Positions 15,222 through 22,220 of a DNA stretch of 30,412 nt are shown here, piece by piece; the stretch's first letter is position 1; each line of letters starts with the position of its first letter. Location of the stretch: positions 1 through 30,412 of the IMG/VR virus record IMGVR_UViG_3300005613_000289; one strand, given 5' to 3'. Below the pieces are notes generated by a model that did no database searches, had not been told where the DNA came from, and saw only the letters and a program-made list of their open reading frames with translations. A program made the position numbers and the translations under genes. The DNA is from a virus.

Positions 15222-15543
15222 AATAATGAAAATTAATATTACAGAGGATCTATCTAAATTAGAATTAGATGAGGTCTGGACTGATGGGAATACATCACAC
15301 TACCAAAAAGAAACTACTCTAGAGTATGATAAATTTGATATAGATGTTAAGGCCAAAATAGAGATAGTATATAAAACAGATCCAGGAGATATAGACCATC
15401 CTCCTACATCTGAGGAGGACTATAGAGATTTATTTTGTATGGAATTTAAAATCTGGACCAAAGATGGGGAGGAGATCTCTAAAAATGATCTAGAAATAGT
15501 GTTTAATGAGGATGAGGTTAGAGACAGTATCTCTATTAGTTAG
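15214..15543 (+). CDS. Small acidic protein, plus-strand accessory gene
   Basis: The product has 109 residues and is strongly acidic, with a beta-rich pattern: KINITEDLSKLELDEVW, FDIDVKAKIEIVYKTD, then MEFKIWTKDGEEISKNDLEI. No family is recognised. An AAGGAGG sequence lies 5 bp before the ATG at 15214, a perfect Shine-Dalgarno match that is unusual here and may be chance because it is inside the previous coding frame. A second Met four codons on is also possible. The TAG stop overlaps by 3 bp the stop of the converging fibre gene, so there is no terminator space and transcription would run antisense into that gene. Confidence 0.6.
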   Translation: MYKIMKINITEDLSKLELDEVWTDGNTSHYQKETTLEYDKFDIDVKAKIEIVYKTDPGDIDHPPTSEEDYRDLFCMEFKIWTKDGEEISKNDLEIVFNEDEVRDSISIS

Positions 15544-16505
15544 TAATAATATTCTATAGTAACAAATCCTCTATTTAAACCTGGAGGAGTCTCAAATGCT
15601 ACAGCATCAAAATTTCCCCCAGTTGTAATTCTTAACCTAATATTAGTGGAGTTTATCTCATAGATACCTCCATCATTATTATTAGATCCAAAATTCTCCT
15701 GCCCTAATACATAATATGTAGTATCTAAGTCAGTCCTAATTATTGCTGATACTGATTTAATAGTTTTCCATTTAGCTCCTAATCCATGAGGGACATCATG
15801 AATATTAGCTCCAGCTCCAGCAGTAACATTCATATCCCAGTCTCCTATATCTACTACCTTTTGAGTAGTTGGTATAACTTGCTTTAATCCTGCAGGAGTA
15901 ACTCCCAGATTAGATACTAATCCAGTTAATGTCTCTACCAGTGTAGCAAACCTAATAATCCCATATACAGAGGTATTAGCCTGCTTAGCTTGCAGTTTTA
16001 GAGGAGTTATAAAATTTAGATCATTGGTCCCAGCATTGGTCTCAGCTTGTGTAGCTATTTCTGCTACTCCTTTTTGAGTCTCTGTAGCTTGTGCTAAATG
16101 TTTTGCTATAGCCTCCTGTACTCTTAATCCTCCAGCAGATGTATAATTAAAAGCTCCAGTTATATCTACATAGGCCTCTATAAATTTTCTAGTACCCAAA
16201 GATGCAGCACTGGCATAAGTTTTTAGATTAGTATTAGTCTCTCTTTTTTTGATATTTACAGGAAATGTTAATCCTGTAGCAGCTGGAAAATAACAAACCT
16301 CTCCATCTAGGATCATAGCTCCCTCACTAATCTGATCAGCTCCAGGTCCTACTACTGTAGGGACCATCCCTGATAAAATACAATCTTCAAAACCATCAAA
16401 AAACTGAGTCCAAACTGCATACATCTCATCAGACATATCTAGAAAATCCTGAGCATTAGTAGGTCTACCTCCTAAGAGAGCTAAAAATCTTTTTCCTGTT
16501 ATCAT
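15540..16505 (-). CDS. Tail fibre protein with phage fibre repeats
   Basis: The 321-residue product has two copies of the short phage tail-fibre repeat: residues 143-171 (TQKGVAEIATQAETNAGTND, ending FITPLKL) and 179-209 (VYGIIRFATLVETLTG, ending TPAGLKQ). The N-terminal 90 residues (LGGRPTNAQDFLDMSDEMYA and following) should attach the fibre to the baseplate. The C-terminal part after 220 is a beta-rich region (IHDVPHGLGAKWKTIKSVSA) ending in EYYY and likely forms the trimeric tip that binds the host. There is no signal peptide, unlike the fibre-like gene at the left edge. It ends the portal unit, and its stop overlaps that of the converging gene. Confidence 0.8.
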   Translation of the reverse strand: MITGKRFLALLGGRPTNAQDFLDMSDEMYAVWTQFFDGFEDCILSGMVPTVVGPGADQISEGAMILDGEVCYFPAATGLTFPVNIKKRETNTNLKTYASAASLGTRKFIEAYVDITGAFNYTSAGGLRVQEAIAKHLAQATETQKGVAEIATQAETNAGTNDLNFITPLKLQAKQANTSVYGIIRFATLVETLTGLVSNLGVTPAGLKQVIPTTQKVVDIGDWDMNVTAGAGANIHDVPHGLGAKWKTIKSVSAIIRTDLDTTYYVLGQENFGSNNNDGGIYEINSTNIRLRITTGGNFDAVAFETPPGLNRGFVTIEYYY

Positions 16506-16508
16506 ATC

Positions 16509-16991
16509 TTAAAAATTAACTATTTCTACTATAGCAGGGATCCTAACATAGTTTTCTACTCCCTGCTTAATTAAATCATTCTGTAAGGATAATACTACTG
16601 GGACATTAACCTGGACCACTGGTACACTCCCACTCTCAGAGTCTAAAAATAAAAATGTTTCATAAGTAGGAGACTCAGAGTCTAATCCCATATAAATCTC
16701 AAAATTTGGAGACTCAGCATCCAGTCCTAAAAATACATCATTAGAATTTACTGTCTGACCTATAAAAATCCTCCTTAATACATCATCAAAAACATCATTA
16801 CAATAGGCCTCTAGTAGTATTTTTTCAGCACTATATAAAACTTTCTGCTCTATTACCTCTAGATCTGCATCTCTATCATTAACCTCTCCTAGAGATCCAC
16901 TATATGCATCAGATACAGCATTATTAGTAGGATTTCTCCAAAACCAGGGGATCCAGTTAAACCTAATTATGTCTAAATTTATAAAACTCAT
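16509..16991 (-). CDS. Baseplate-to-fibre linker candidate with 13-residue repeats
   Basis: The 160-residue product lies between the J-like region and the fibre gene, the place of gp48/gpI-like proteins that connect baseplate and fibres. No family is recognised. Residues 45-75 are helical with a single Cys. Residues 90-120 hold three tandem units of 13 residues beginning at Leu90, Leu103 and Leu116: LDAESPNFEIYMG, LDSESPTYETFLF and LDSESG. The end (VQVNVPVVLSLQND) is beta-rich. The ATG overlaps the stop of the upstream gene as ATGA, so the pair is coupled. A role at the fibre junction is inferred. Confidence 0.55.
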   Translation of the reverse strand: MSFINLDIIRFNWIPWFWRNPTNNAVSDAYSGSLGEVNDRDADLEVIEQKVLYSAEKILLEAYCNDVFDDVLRRIFIGQTVNSNDVFLGLDAESPNFEIYMGLDSESPTYETFLFLDSESGSVPVVQVNVPVVLSLQNDLIKQGVENYVRIPAIVEIVNF

Positions 16992-17326
16992 TTAGTATAG
17001 TTATCACAATTTATGCAGGAGCAGTATGGACAGTATTTATACTCTAGATCTGGATTTTTGCATAGACCAGAGGTTAAACTCTCCTGTTCAAAATGTTTAC
17101 AGTCTCTTACATCAGTTTTCTTAACCATCCTAAATAACTCTGGGTATTTTCTTTTAAAATAATTAGAGTTAGATCTAGCTTTTAGAAAAACCTGAGAGAA
17201 ATTAAATAAAAGAGGGTTAATATTTTCTCTTTTTATATTATACTTAATCCTCTTTAGCTCATCCTCTACCTCCTTAACAAATCTTAGAGCCTCCTTTTTA
17301 TGATAAGGATCCTTAAATTTATACAT
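16988..17326 (-). CDS. Cys-rich small protein, possible metal binding
   Basis: The 112-residue product starts with a basic helix-rich half (KEVEDELKRIKYNIKRENIN) and ends with a Cys cluster: CKHF, then GLCKN, then YCPYCSCINC in the last 40 residues. Six cysteines within this tail suggest a zinc or iron-sulfur site. I do not recognise the family. It lies between the J-like gene and the repeat protein, with a 1-bp spacer and an ATGA overlap, inside a tail unit, which makes a structural or assembly role likely. A regulatory protein is also possible. Confidence 0.5.
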   Translation of the reverse strand: MYKFKDPYHKKEALRFVKEVEDELKRIKYNIKRENINPLLFNFSQVFLKARSNSNYFKRKYPELFRMVKKTDVRDCKHFEQESLTSGLCKNPDLEYKYCPYCSCINCDNYTK

Positions 17327-17327
17327 A

Positions 17328-18158
17328 TTAGTTATAATTAGGGGTTAAAACTGCATCTTTGAAATATCCTGCAAATGTATTATATTTTTTACCAGCTGCT
17401 AGTATGATGTCTGTATATACTCCAGCTGCATCCTCTTTAGCCTCTGCTACAGAAAAAACTATATTAACTACTCCAGGGACTAGTAATATATTTCCTATTA
17501 ATTCTGATAGATAGAATGTCCCATCAAAATTATCATTAGTAAATGTATCTAAATAATTCTGTATAGCAGTCTCTACAGCTTTATCTCCTCCTATTAGCAG
17601 CTCTCCTGTAGTTGTATTGAATAACTGAGGATCTAGAGTAGCTGTAAATGTAAGTCTAATATCATCTGGAGTAGCTGATAGTATCTGGAGGAATGATGGG
17701 ACAAAATCTACAGTATCCCAGTAGGATGTAAATCCTGCAAGCTCAGCAGCATCTAGAGGAGTTACTACTCCTGCTACTAACTTAGCTATTTTTAATAATA
17801 CAATGGTCCCAGAGACTACTACTGCTACTCTCTCAATAATTTGCAGAGTCTCATCTACAGTAGCATAACTATACTGTCCATTACCATTATATATCAAAGT
17901 ATCTCCATGCTGATATAATTGAGATTTGCTAGAGTACCAGGGAGGGGTCCCTACTATTTGATTTAATAGTCTAGTCTCAGTCTCTGTAGAGAACACATCC
18001 CATGCTAACTCTATTGCATGAGCCTGCTGTCCATAAATATCAGCTAATAAGATATAAAAAGCTGTTTTAGATAAGCTAGTTAATTCTAAACTTAGTATAG
18101 GATCAGCTGCTATATCATCTAAAATCTGCTGTGCTATTTCCTCTGCTGTTCTAGCCAT
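17328..18158 (-). CDS. Baseplate J-like protein (Mu gp47-like)
   Basis: The 276-residue product has the layout of baseplate J proteins. An N-terminal helix-rich segment (RTAEEIAQQILDDIAADPIL, then ADIYGQQAHAIELAWDVFS) is followed by a beta section and a C-terminal region with GGDKAVETAIQNYLDTFTND (about 188-207) and GNILLVPGVVNIVFS (about 222-236), matching the 'i..yl......G..l..s.l...i..v.GV.....' ending. It forms the wedge bridging hub and fibres. At 276 residues it is shorter than Mu gp47 (about 350). Its ATG overlaps the portal stop by 8 bp. In most contractile phages this gene follows the gp25-like gene, so its place after the portal gene is unusual. Confidence 0.65.
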   Translation of the reverse strand: MARTAEEIAQQILDDIAADPILSLELTSLSKTAFYILLADIYGQQAHAIELAWDVFSTETETRLLNQIVGTPPWYSSKSQLYQHGDTLIYNGNGQYSYATVDETLQIIERVAVVVSGTIVLLKIAKLVAGVVTPLDAAELAGFTSYWDTVDFVPSFLQILSATPDDIRLTFTATLDPQLFNTTTGELLIGGDKAVETAIQNYLDTFTNDNFDGTFYLSELIGNILLVPGVVNIVFSVAEAKEDAAGVYTDIILAAGKKYNTFAGYFKDAVLTPNYN

Positions 18159-19524
18159 GATGTCTATTTAAATTATTTAATGCAGTATCTAATCCAGTAT
18201 CTCCTCCTAATGTATCTTTAGCCTCAAAAGTAAACCCAAAAGTCTCACTAAGCTCATCCTCATCTATTGAGTAGAAAGGTAGTAGCTTAGCTATCATCTC
18301 TGATTTATCTTTTAAGCTAAGTCTCTCAGTGTTATCCCATTGAAATTTATATCCATTAGGAATATTAAATCCTAGATGTCTCATTTTAGGGATCAGCTGA
18401 TCATTAACAACAAATCCAGCTACTCTAGCTAATGCATCAATAAATAAGGATGTATTATTCTCATGAGTTTCACTCTGAGACTTACTAGAGCCATTATCTA
18501 GGACCATTGTAGATCCTAACAATGATTTACTAATTTGTTCATCACATAACCTAATTAAATTCTCATATATTTGAGCTGAGGACATATTAGCAGTATCCCA
18601 TGTCTCAAACTCATCCTCCAGATCAGCTACAGCAAATTTATTGTTAGCAAAACCTTTTAACAGTTTAATTATATTTTCCTTTCTCTTAGGATCCTTAACC
18701 TGAGTTTTACCTATTACAGCTGGGACACCAAATGACTCATTAAACTCGGCCCAAAATCTAGATACCTCTGACTTATATAGATACCATCTTAGGACTGAGT
18801 TTAACTGCCCTAGTACATCAAAATATATATATATATACCAGCTTAAAAGAGGCTCCTCATCAAATTTATAAGCTACAGTAGAGTCATACTCATGCTTAAC
18901 TACTCCTCCTAGATCTGGTCTAACATGTTTCTGATTAACTGCCTTAACCCACTCAAATTTATCATTATCTGGACTAATGTCTCCTAGTTGCAATAATTGA
19001 AATCCAGTCATTTTAGCATCTACTACAATATCTAGGAAATCATAAAACCATCTAGACTGAAAAATAGCAGTAGCATCATCATTTTTCTCCCCATCCTGAT
19101 CAACTATATAAAATCCTTTAGATAATAGTCTAAATTTTAAAGTATTTACAGCTGCATTAATATGAGAGTCAATAATAGCATTCTCATACATATCTATTAT
19201 CCTAACCCAGTTAGGGTAGTAGTTTTTAGGCTGTGTAGCCTCTGTTATAGCATTTTTCCACTCTGTAGCAGTAAAGATCCTATAGTCAGTCCCAGTTATA
19301 TCACTAATTTTATCCTCAATATCTGGACTATTAGCATTTTCTGGATATGGACTAGGATCATAGTCAGACTTTATTAGGATAGATCTATTAACAGTAGAAA
19401 AATCCATATTGCTTAAAGCCTCTTTACTAGTAGCATCTCCTAAAGTGATAACCAGAGTATCATTTTTAATAAATGGAGATCTAACTTTATCTACAATGTT
19501 ATTAAATCTATCTTTTAATGTCAT
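18151..19524 (-). CDS. Portal protein, DUF935 (Mu gp29-like)
   Basis: The 457-residue product matches the DUF935 portal family. The N-terminal part has IIDMYENAIIDSHINAAVNT (about 108-127), a helix conserved near the start of these portals. The middle has EVSRFWAEFNESFGVPAVIG (about 251-270), whose 'W..F.E.fG.P...gk' pattern is the family hallmark. A Gln-rich segment (ENLIRLCDEQISKSLLG) and a C-terminal clip/crown region follow. The portal forms the dodecameric DNA gate. The start overlaps the stop of the DUF1320 gene as TAATG. It is expressed separately from TerL and lies 3 kb from it. Confidence 0.85.
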   Translation of the reverse strand: MTLKDRFNNIVDKVRSPFIKNDTLVITLGDATSKEALSNMDFSTVNRSILIKSDYDPSPYPENANSPDIEDKISDITGTDYRIFTATEWKNAITEATQPKNYYPNWVRIIDMYENAIIDSHINAAVNTLKFRLLSKGFYIVDQDGEKNDDATAIFQSRWFYDFLDIVVDAKMTGFQLLQLGDISPDNDKFEWVKAVNQKHVRPDLGGVVKHEYDSTVAYKFDEEPLLSWYIYIYFDVLGQLNSVLRWYLYKSEVSRFWAEFNESFGVPAVIGKTQVKDPKRKENIIKLLKGFANNKFAVADLEDEFETWDTANMSSAQIYENLIRLCDEQISKSLLGSTMVLDNGSSKSQSETHENNTSLFIDALARVAGFVVNDQLIPKMRHLGFNIPNGYKFQWDNTERLSLKDKSEMIAKLLPFYSIDEDELSETFGFTFEAKDTLGGDTGLDTALNNLNRHHG

Positions 19525-20108
19525 TAGTATGTATTATTGTCTGCTGTACTTCTCTCTCCCCAGCTTATGGCCTGACCAGGATCCTCCTGCTCAGTCTCAT
19601 CATCAGCATATGTTAATAATGGAATATCTAGACTAGTTATGCCCTTTTGGATTTTAACTAACTCAGCATTAGCATCCTTATTTCTATCAAACCAATAACC
19701 TGGAGAGTCTCCAGATCTATTTCTCCCTGTCAGACTATAGATCATTTTATCTACTATGATAGATACTAACAGAGCATTCCTATCATCCTTTTGCTCCCAG
19801 TAGGTCTCATCAGTTATAACAGTAGTAGCAGGGACATCCTTTAGAGCTACATATAATTTATACTCTCCTGAGTCTATAACATATACTCTCTGATTTTCTG
19901 TATATACCTTAGATGCATCATGTAGAGTAACCTCTCTAAATTCTGTATCTGTATCATAATAATGTCTAGTATGAGCTGCAGCTGCCTCTAATGCTTTTTT
20001 TTCTGTCTTAATCCAGTTATTATCATCTCCCTCTATTAGCTCCTCTAAGTTTGTAGCATTGATCTCAGCTATAAGGTCTCCTTTGACAATGTAGTTTTTA
20101 TAAAGCAT
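19524..20108 (-). CDS. gp36-like head-tail adaptor (DUF1320)
   Basis: The 194-residue product resembles DUF1320/Mu gp36, an adaptor below the portal. Signatures are IAEINATNLEELIEGDDNNW (N-terminal helix), AAAHTRHYYDTDTEF (helix with the conserved H..Y), and a late DRNALLVSIIVDKMIYSLTG (about 130-149) helix. A short beta insertion (VYVIDSGEYKLYVALKDVPA) lies between. I chose the ATG at 20108. It lies only 3 bp downstream of the -7 element TATATTTG, so the transcript is probably leaderless; a TTG two codons upstream is inside the promoter and can be ruled out. It precedes and overlaps the portal gene. Confidence 0.8.
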   Translation of the reverse strand: MLYKNYIVKGDLIAEINATNLEELIEGDDNNWIKTEKKALEAAAAHTRHYYDTDTEFREVTLHDASKVYTENQRVYVIDSGEYKLYVALKDVPATTVITDETYWEQKDDRNALLVSIIVDKMIYSLTGRNRSGDSPGYWFDRNKDANAELVKIQKGITSLDIPLLTYADDETEQEDPGQAISWGERSTADNNTY

Positions 20109-20111
20109 ATG

Positions 20112-20151
20112 CAAATATAGGCAAAGTATTTTAATTTAGAATAATTATAAA
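20112..20151 (-). promoter_or_regulatory. Promoter of the portal-baseplate-fibre unit with operator
   Basis: Minus strand: operator TTTATAATTATTCTAAA (20151 to 20135), then after 15 bp TATATTTG (20119 to 20112), a perfect -7 element, followed by CAT and the ATG at 20108. A second ATACTTTG (20129 to 20122) lies only 5 bp after the operator, which is too close. Confidence 0.75.
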
Positions 20152-20214
20152 TAAGGAAAATAAAAAAAGGATTATAAATAAATTATAACCCTCTTAGAAT
20201 CAGTTAGCTTTATG

Positions 20215-20448
20215 TTAGCTTATTTTTCCTGCTTTAATTTGTTTACATATGTATCTCAAATACCATATATTAGGGACTATCCTCCTGCTATCAGTATTAT
20301 ACTCCTCACATTCTTTTTTAATGTACTCCTTAGCCTGCTTTACTATATCGGTCCCATAATCATGGTTAAGGTTAAACATATTGATACTTTTATCAAATAC
20401 TGTACCTGGTTTATTTTCGTTTCTAATCCTAGTTAGATCTAAGCACAT
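20215..20448 (-). CDS. Unknown small protein
   Basis: The 77-residue product is soluble and charged (IVKQAKEYIKKECEEYNTDS), with a C-terminal helix (WYLRYICKQIKAGKIS). Two Cys residues and a Met/Leu-rich start are visible. No domain is recognised. It lies 2 bp after the gene at 20451 and is the last of the three-gene accessory unit that starts at 21226. After its stop there is about 100 bp to the start of the gp36-like gene; an imperfect operator half (TTAGAAT at 20194) lies there. Overlapping frames on the other strand have no supporting features. Confidence 0.5.
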   Translation of the reverse strand: MCLDLTRIRNENKPGTVFDKSINMFNLNHDYGTDIVKQAKEYIKKECEEYNTDSRRIVPNIWYLRYICKQIKAGKIS

Positions 20449-20450
20449 AA

Positions 20451-20777
20451 TTAAGGAGTTATATATTTAGCTTTGTCTAGTATTTCCTGCCATTGTGTTG
20501 GTTGGAGTTTATTCTTTTTTCTAATTTTATTGATACGTTTTAGTCCCTCTATACTGACTACTACCCATTTATTATCCTGAGTTAAGATAACACAATGTCT
20601 AGTATTATTGTCAGCTTTAGCTCCCTCATTAGCCATATCAACAGCTTTGTATTGATTATAAAAACTCCTGTCTTTATGGCTCTTTCCTGTCAGCTCCAGG
20701 ATTAAATATGCTGTAGATGAGAATAAAAATAATACTCCTAGAGTAATTAAATGGAATAATGATAAATAATAGTGCAT
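20451..20777 (-). CDS. Membrane-anchored small protein
   Basis: The 108-residue product begins with about 25 hydrophobic residues (YLSLFHLITLGVLFLFSSTA, then YLILEL), one transmembrane segment without a clear cleavage site. The rest is soluble and basic (GKSHKDRSFYNQYKAVDMAN, VVVSIEGLKRINKIRKKNKL). No family is recognised. It lies 11 bp after the Ala-repeat gene and 2 bp before the next one. Location in the accessory unit and a membrane anchor would fit a host-takeover, exclusion or lysis-timing protein, but nothing in the sequence decides among these. Confidence 0.55.
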   Translation of the reverse strand: MHYYLSLFHLITLGVLFLFSSTAYLILELTGKSHKDRSFYNQYKAVDMANEGAKADNNTRHCVILTQDNKWVVVSIEGLKRINKIRKKNKLQPTQWQEILDKAKYITP

Positions 20778-20788
20778 AATTTTAGTTT

Positions 20789-21226
20789 TTATAAATCGTT
20801 AAATGTTACCTCATTAGTCTCAAAGATAGTGATTAATTTATCTATTTGAGCAGTCCTAGCAGCATCCCAAGCAGCAGCCCTAGCAGCATCCCTAGCAGCA
20901 GCCAGCTCCTCTTTAGTTGCTTTACCATTTGCAAACTTTTCAGCTACATTACAGGCGTTTATGCTTCTCTTATCTGGGTCATCAATTAATTTTAGTGCTT
21001 TTCTGGCACACCATACAGCAAATAGTCTACATAGCCTATCTGATAAAAACTCAGGTCTTAATAAAACCCATAACATATCATCTTTAGATTGCGTCAAATT
21101 TCTATAATCTTTGATAAACCTAGAGATATTAGCCCTATAGTTTTCAGGGATTCCTATTTCTGTAGGGTCATAACATGGGCTTAAATTTCTTAGTCTCTTA
21201 ATTGTGATTTGCTTAAATTGTGTCAT
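20789..21226 (-). CDS. Phage protein with Ala-rich helical repeat (Imm5-like)
   Basis: The 145-residue product has a C-terminal Ala-rich repeat (AAARDAARAAAWDAARTAQI) after LCRLFAVWCARKALKLIDDP and NACNVAEKFANGKATKEEL. This combination, a W/C-A-R helix, a D-D-P-D-x-R turn, then alanine repeats, occurs in proteins that databases label 'putative immunity protein' (Imm5-like) and which are common in phages. There the label does not prove an immunity role. It starts about 22 bp after a perfect -7 element. The gene heads a three-gene accessory unit to the left of the repeat locus. Confidence 0.6.
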   Translation of the reverse strand: MTQFKQITIKRLRNLSPCYDPTEIGIPENYRANISRFIKDYRNLTQSKDDMLWVLLRPEFLSDRLCRLFAVWCARKALKLIDDPDKRSINACNVAEKFANGKATKEELAAARDAARAAAWDAARTAQIDKLITIFETNEVTFNDL

Positions 21227-21254
21227 GGCATTATAATTTTATATTAATAATAGT

Positions 21255-21291
21255 CAAAGATAATGATAAATCTATTTAGAATGAAACTAAA
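21255..21291 (-). promoter_or_regulatory. Promoter of the accessory unit at 21226 with operator
   Basis: Minus strand: operator TTTAGTTTCATTCTAAA (21291 to 21275), then after exactly 12 bp TATCTTTG (21262 to 21255), a perfect -7 element. The ATG at 21226 is 28 bp further on. The distal operator half is the weaker one. Confidence 0.75.
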
Positions 21292-21482
21292 TTACAGTTG
21301 AAAAACGATTGATAACAGTCAATAAAAATCATTAAAACGAATTTTAACTTAGTGTTGTAAACAATATTTGCTACATTTCTACATTTAATAAAAGTTTCAG
21401 CAAAATTGCCCATAAATATATTTTTCCTCCCCTCTTTGCTTTTTTCAAAAGCATTAAAATAGTTTCTTGCGATTTTTCTCAT
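21276..21482 (-). CDS. Doubtful small ORF at the left end of the repeat locus
   Basis: The frame encodes 68 residues (MRKIARNYFNAFEKSKEGRK at the start, then Phe/Ile/Cys-rich). Against coding: it has no recognisable domain, its last codons run through the operator at 21275-21291, and it follows directly on the non-coding array. In favour: its start is the first good ATG reached by a transcript from the promoter at 22272-22308. If expressed it would be a small basic protein. It could equally be part of the non-coding RNA. Confidence 0.25.
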   Translation of the reverse strand: MRKIARNYFNAFEKSKEGRKNIFMGNFAETFIKCRNVANIVYNTKLKFVLMIFIDCYQSFFNCNLVSF

Positions 21483-21520
21483 TTTTCACTGTCATTTTAT
21501 ATTTTTTGAAAACTCAAAAA

Positions 21521-21555
21521 TGAAACCCCTATAAACAGGGCGTTTCAGAGGGTCG
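21521..21555. repeat. 35-bp hairpin repeat, left copy
   Basis: This copy matches the one at 21980-22014 in 33 of 35 positions; the only difference is CG versus GC at the two bases following ACAGGG. Within it GAAAC-CCCT and AGGG-CGTTTC can pair as a stem with one bulge around ATAAAC. It ends AGAGGGTCG. It marks the left border of the 48-bp array. Confidence 0.85.
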
Positions 21556-21979
21556 AAAATCAAAAATGTTCAGACTTTTTGGTCTCTGAAAAGGTTTTCA
21601 ACTTTTGAACAAAATCAAAATACTTTTTTTTCGTTTTCAAGGTTTCTGATTTTTCGAAAAAAGGTTTGTACTTTTTTGTCAAGAAAAAACTTTCTGACTT
21701 TTGAAAAAAAACTTTTGACCTTGCGAGCAAAAAAATACTTTCTCAATTTTAAAAATTAGGTTTCAACTTTTTGGTTCAAATCTCAAAACCTTTTTTCAAA
21801 AAAAATACTTTGTACTTTTTAGTCGAAAACTCAAAACCTAAATTTCAAAAAAAAGGTTTGTACTTTTTGTTCAACTTTTCAAAAGTTCATTTTCGAAAAA
21901 AAAGTTTTGACTTTTTCGCTTCCAACTTAAAACCTTTTTGAAAGAAAAAAAGTTTTGCATTTTTTGAAATCTCGATTTT
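21556..21979. repeat. Array of about nine 48-bp units in exact register
   Basis: The plus-strand core ACTTTT ends at 21579, 21627, 21675, 21771, 21819, 21867 and 21915, every step 48 bp or a multiple; weaker copies end at 21723 and 21963. Units share a pattern of AGGTTTGTACTTTTT followed by mixed sequence and an A run, but differ at many positions. No indel breaks the register over 384 bp. Read on the minus strand in one frame the units give 16-residue repeats (KSTNLFFEI-stop-VLSFRL, KSTKYFF-stop-KKVLRFEP) with stops in most of them. Composition is A/T-homopolymer rich and unlike the flanking genes. Confidence 0.8.
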
Positions 21980-22014
21980 TGAAACCCCTATAAACAGGGG
22001 CTTTCAGAGGGTCG
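21980..22014. repeat. 35-bp hairpin repeat, right copy
   Basis: This is the second copy, same orientation as the one at 21521-21555. Here the pairing is CCCCT with AGGGG around ATAAAC, flanked by GAAA and TTTC with one bulged base. Both copies keep the hairpin although the two differing bases fall in the stem. It marks the right border of the 48-bp array. Confidence 0.85.
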
Positions 22015-22112
22015 CTTTTTCACTTTTTGCAAGTTCGTGCGATTTTTGCCAAAAAATCCTGAAACTTTTTATTTTTTTGAAAAAACTCAAAGAACGTTTT
22101 AATAATATCTTT

Positions 22113-22130
22113 TTCGCTTAAAAAAGCGAA
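22113..22130. other. Perfect 7-bp hairpin
   Basis: TTCGCTT and AAGCGAA pair around an AAAA loop, within TTTTCGCTTAAAAAAGCGAA. It stands between the 48-bp array and the promoter at 22272-22308, inside the candidate transcript. Confidence 0.6.
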
Positions 22131-22220
22131 GTTTGCCAACACACAAAAATATATTTATTACTTCAGTTCGTTTATTCGAAATTGTGCTGTAATTTCCGCA
22201 AATACAGATTTACAACACTA

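Noticed and set aside
19162-19636. Plus-strand ORFs opposite the portal and gp36-like genes, and similar ones at 20212-20436, 22240-22470 and 26071-26346
   Set aside because: Each lies wholly or largely over a real minus-strand gene, and none has a -7 element or operator upstream.
20112-20114. TTG start for the gp36-like protein (and similar TTG starts at 2506, 5464, 14823 and 24916)
   Set aside because: An ATG lies one to six codons downstream in every case; at 14823, 20114 and 24916 the TTG is part of the -7 element TATATTTG.
20194-20207. An eleventh operator copy near the end of the accessory unit
   Set aside because: Only one half (TTAGAAT) matches, the other half is lost and no -7 element follows at the usual distance.
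21556-21979. 48-bp array considered as a CRISPR
   Set aside because: Units follow each other without unique spacers, are strongly degenerate and no cas genes are present.
21556-21979. The array considered as a protein gene with 16-residue repeats read with stop-codon reassignment
   Set aside because: Both TGA and TAG occur in the frame, the rest of the window uses these codons as ordinary stops, and composition is homopolymer-like.
21521-22014. The two 35-bp direct repeats considered as attL/attR of a small integrated element
   Set aside because: There is no integrase or gene between them, only the array; both are hairpins and they flank it with matched orientation, so a structural role fits better.
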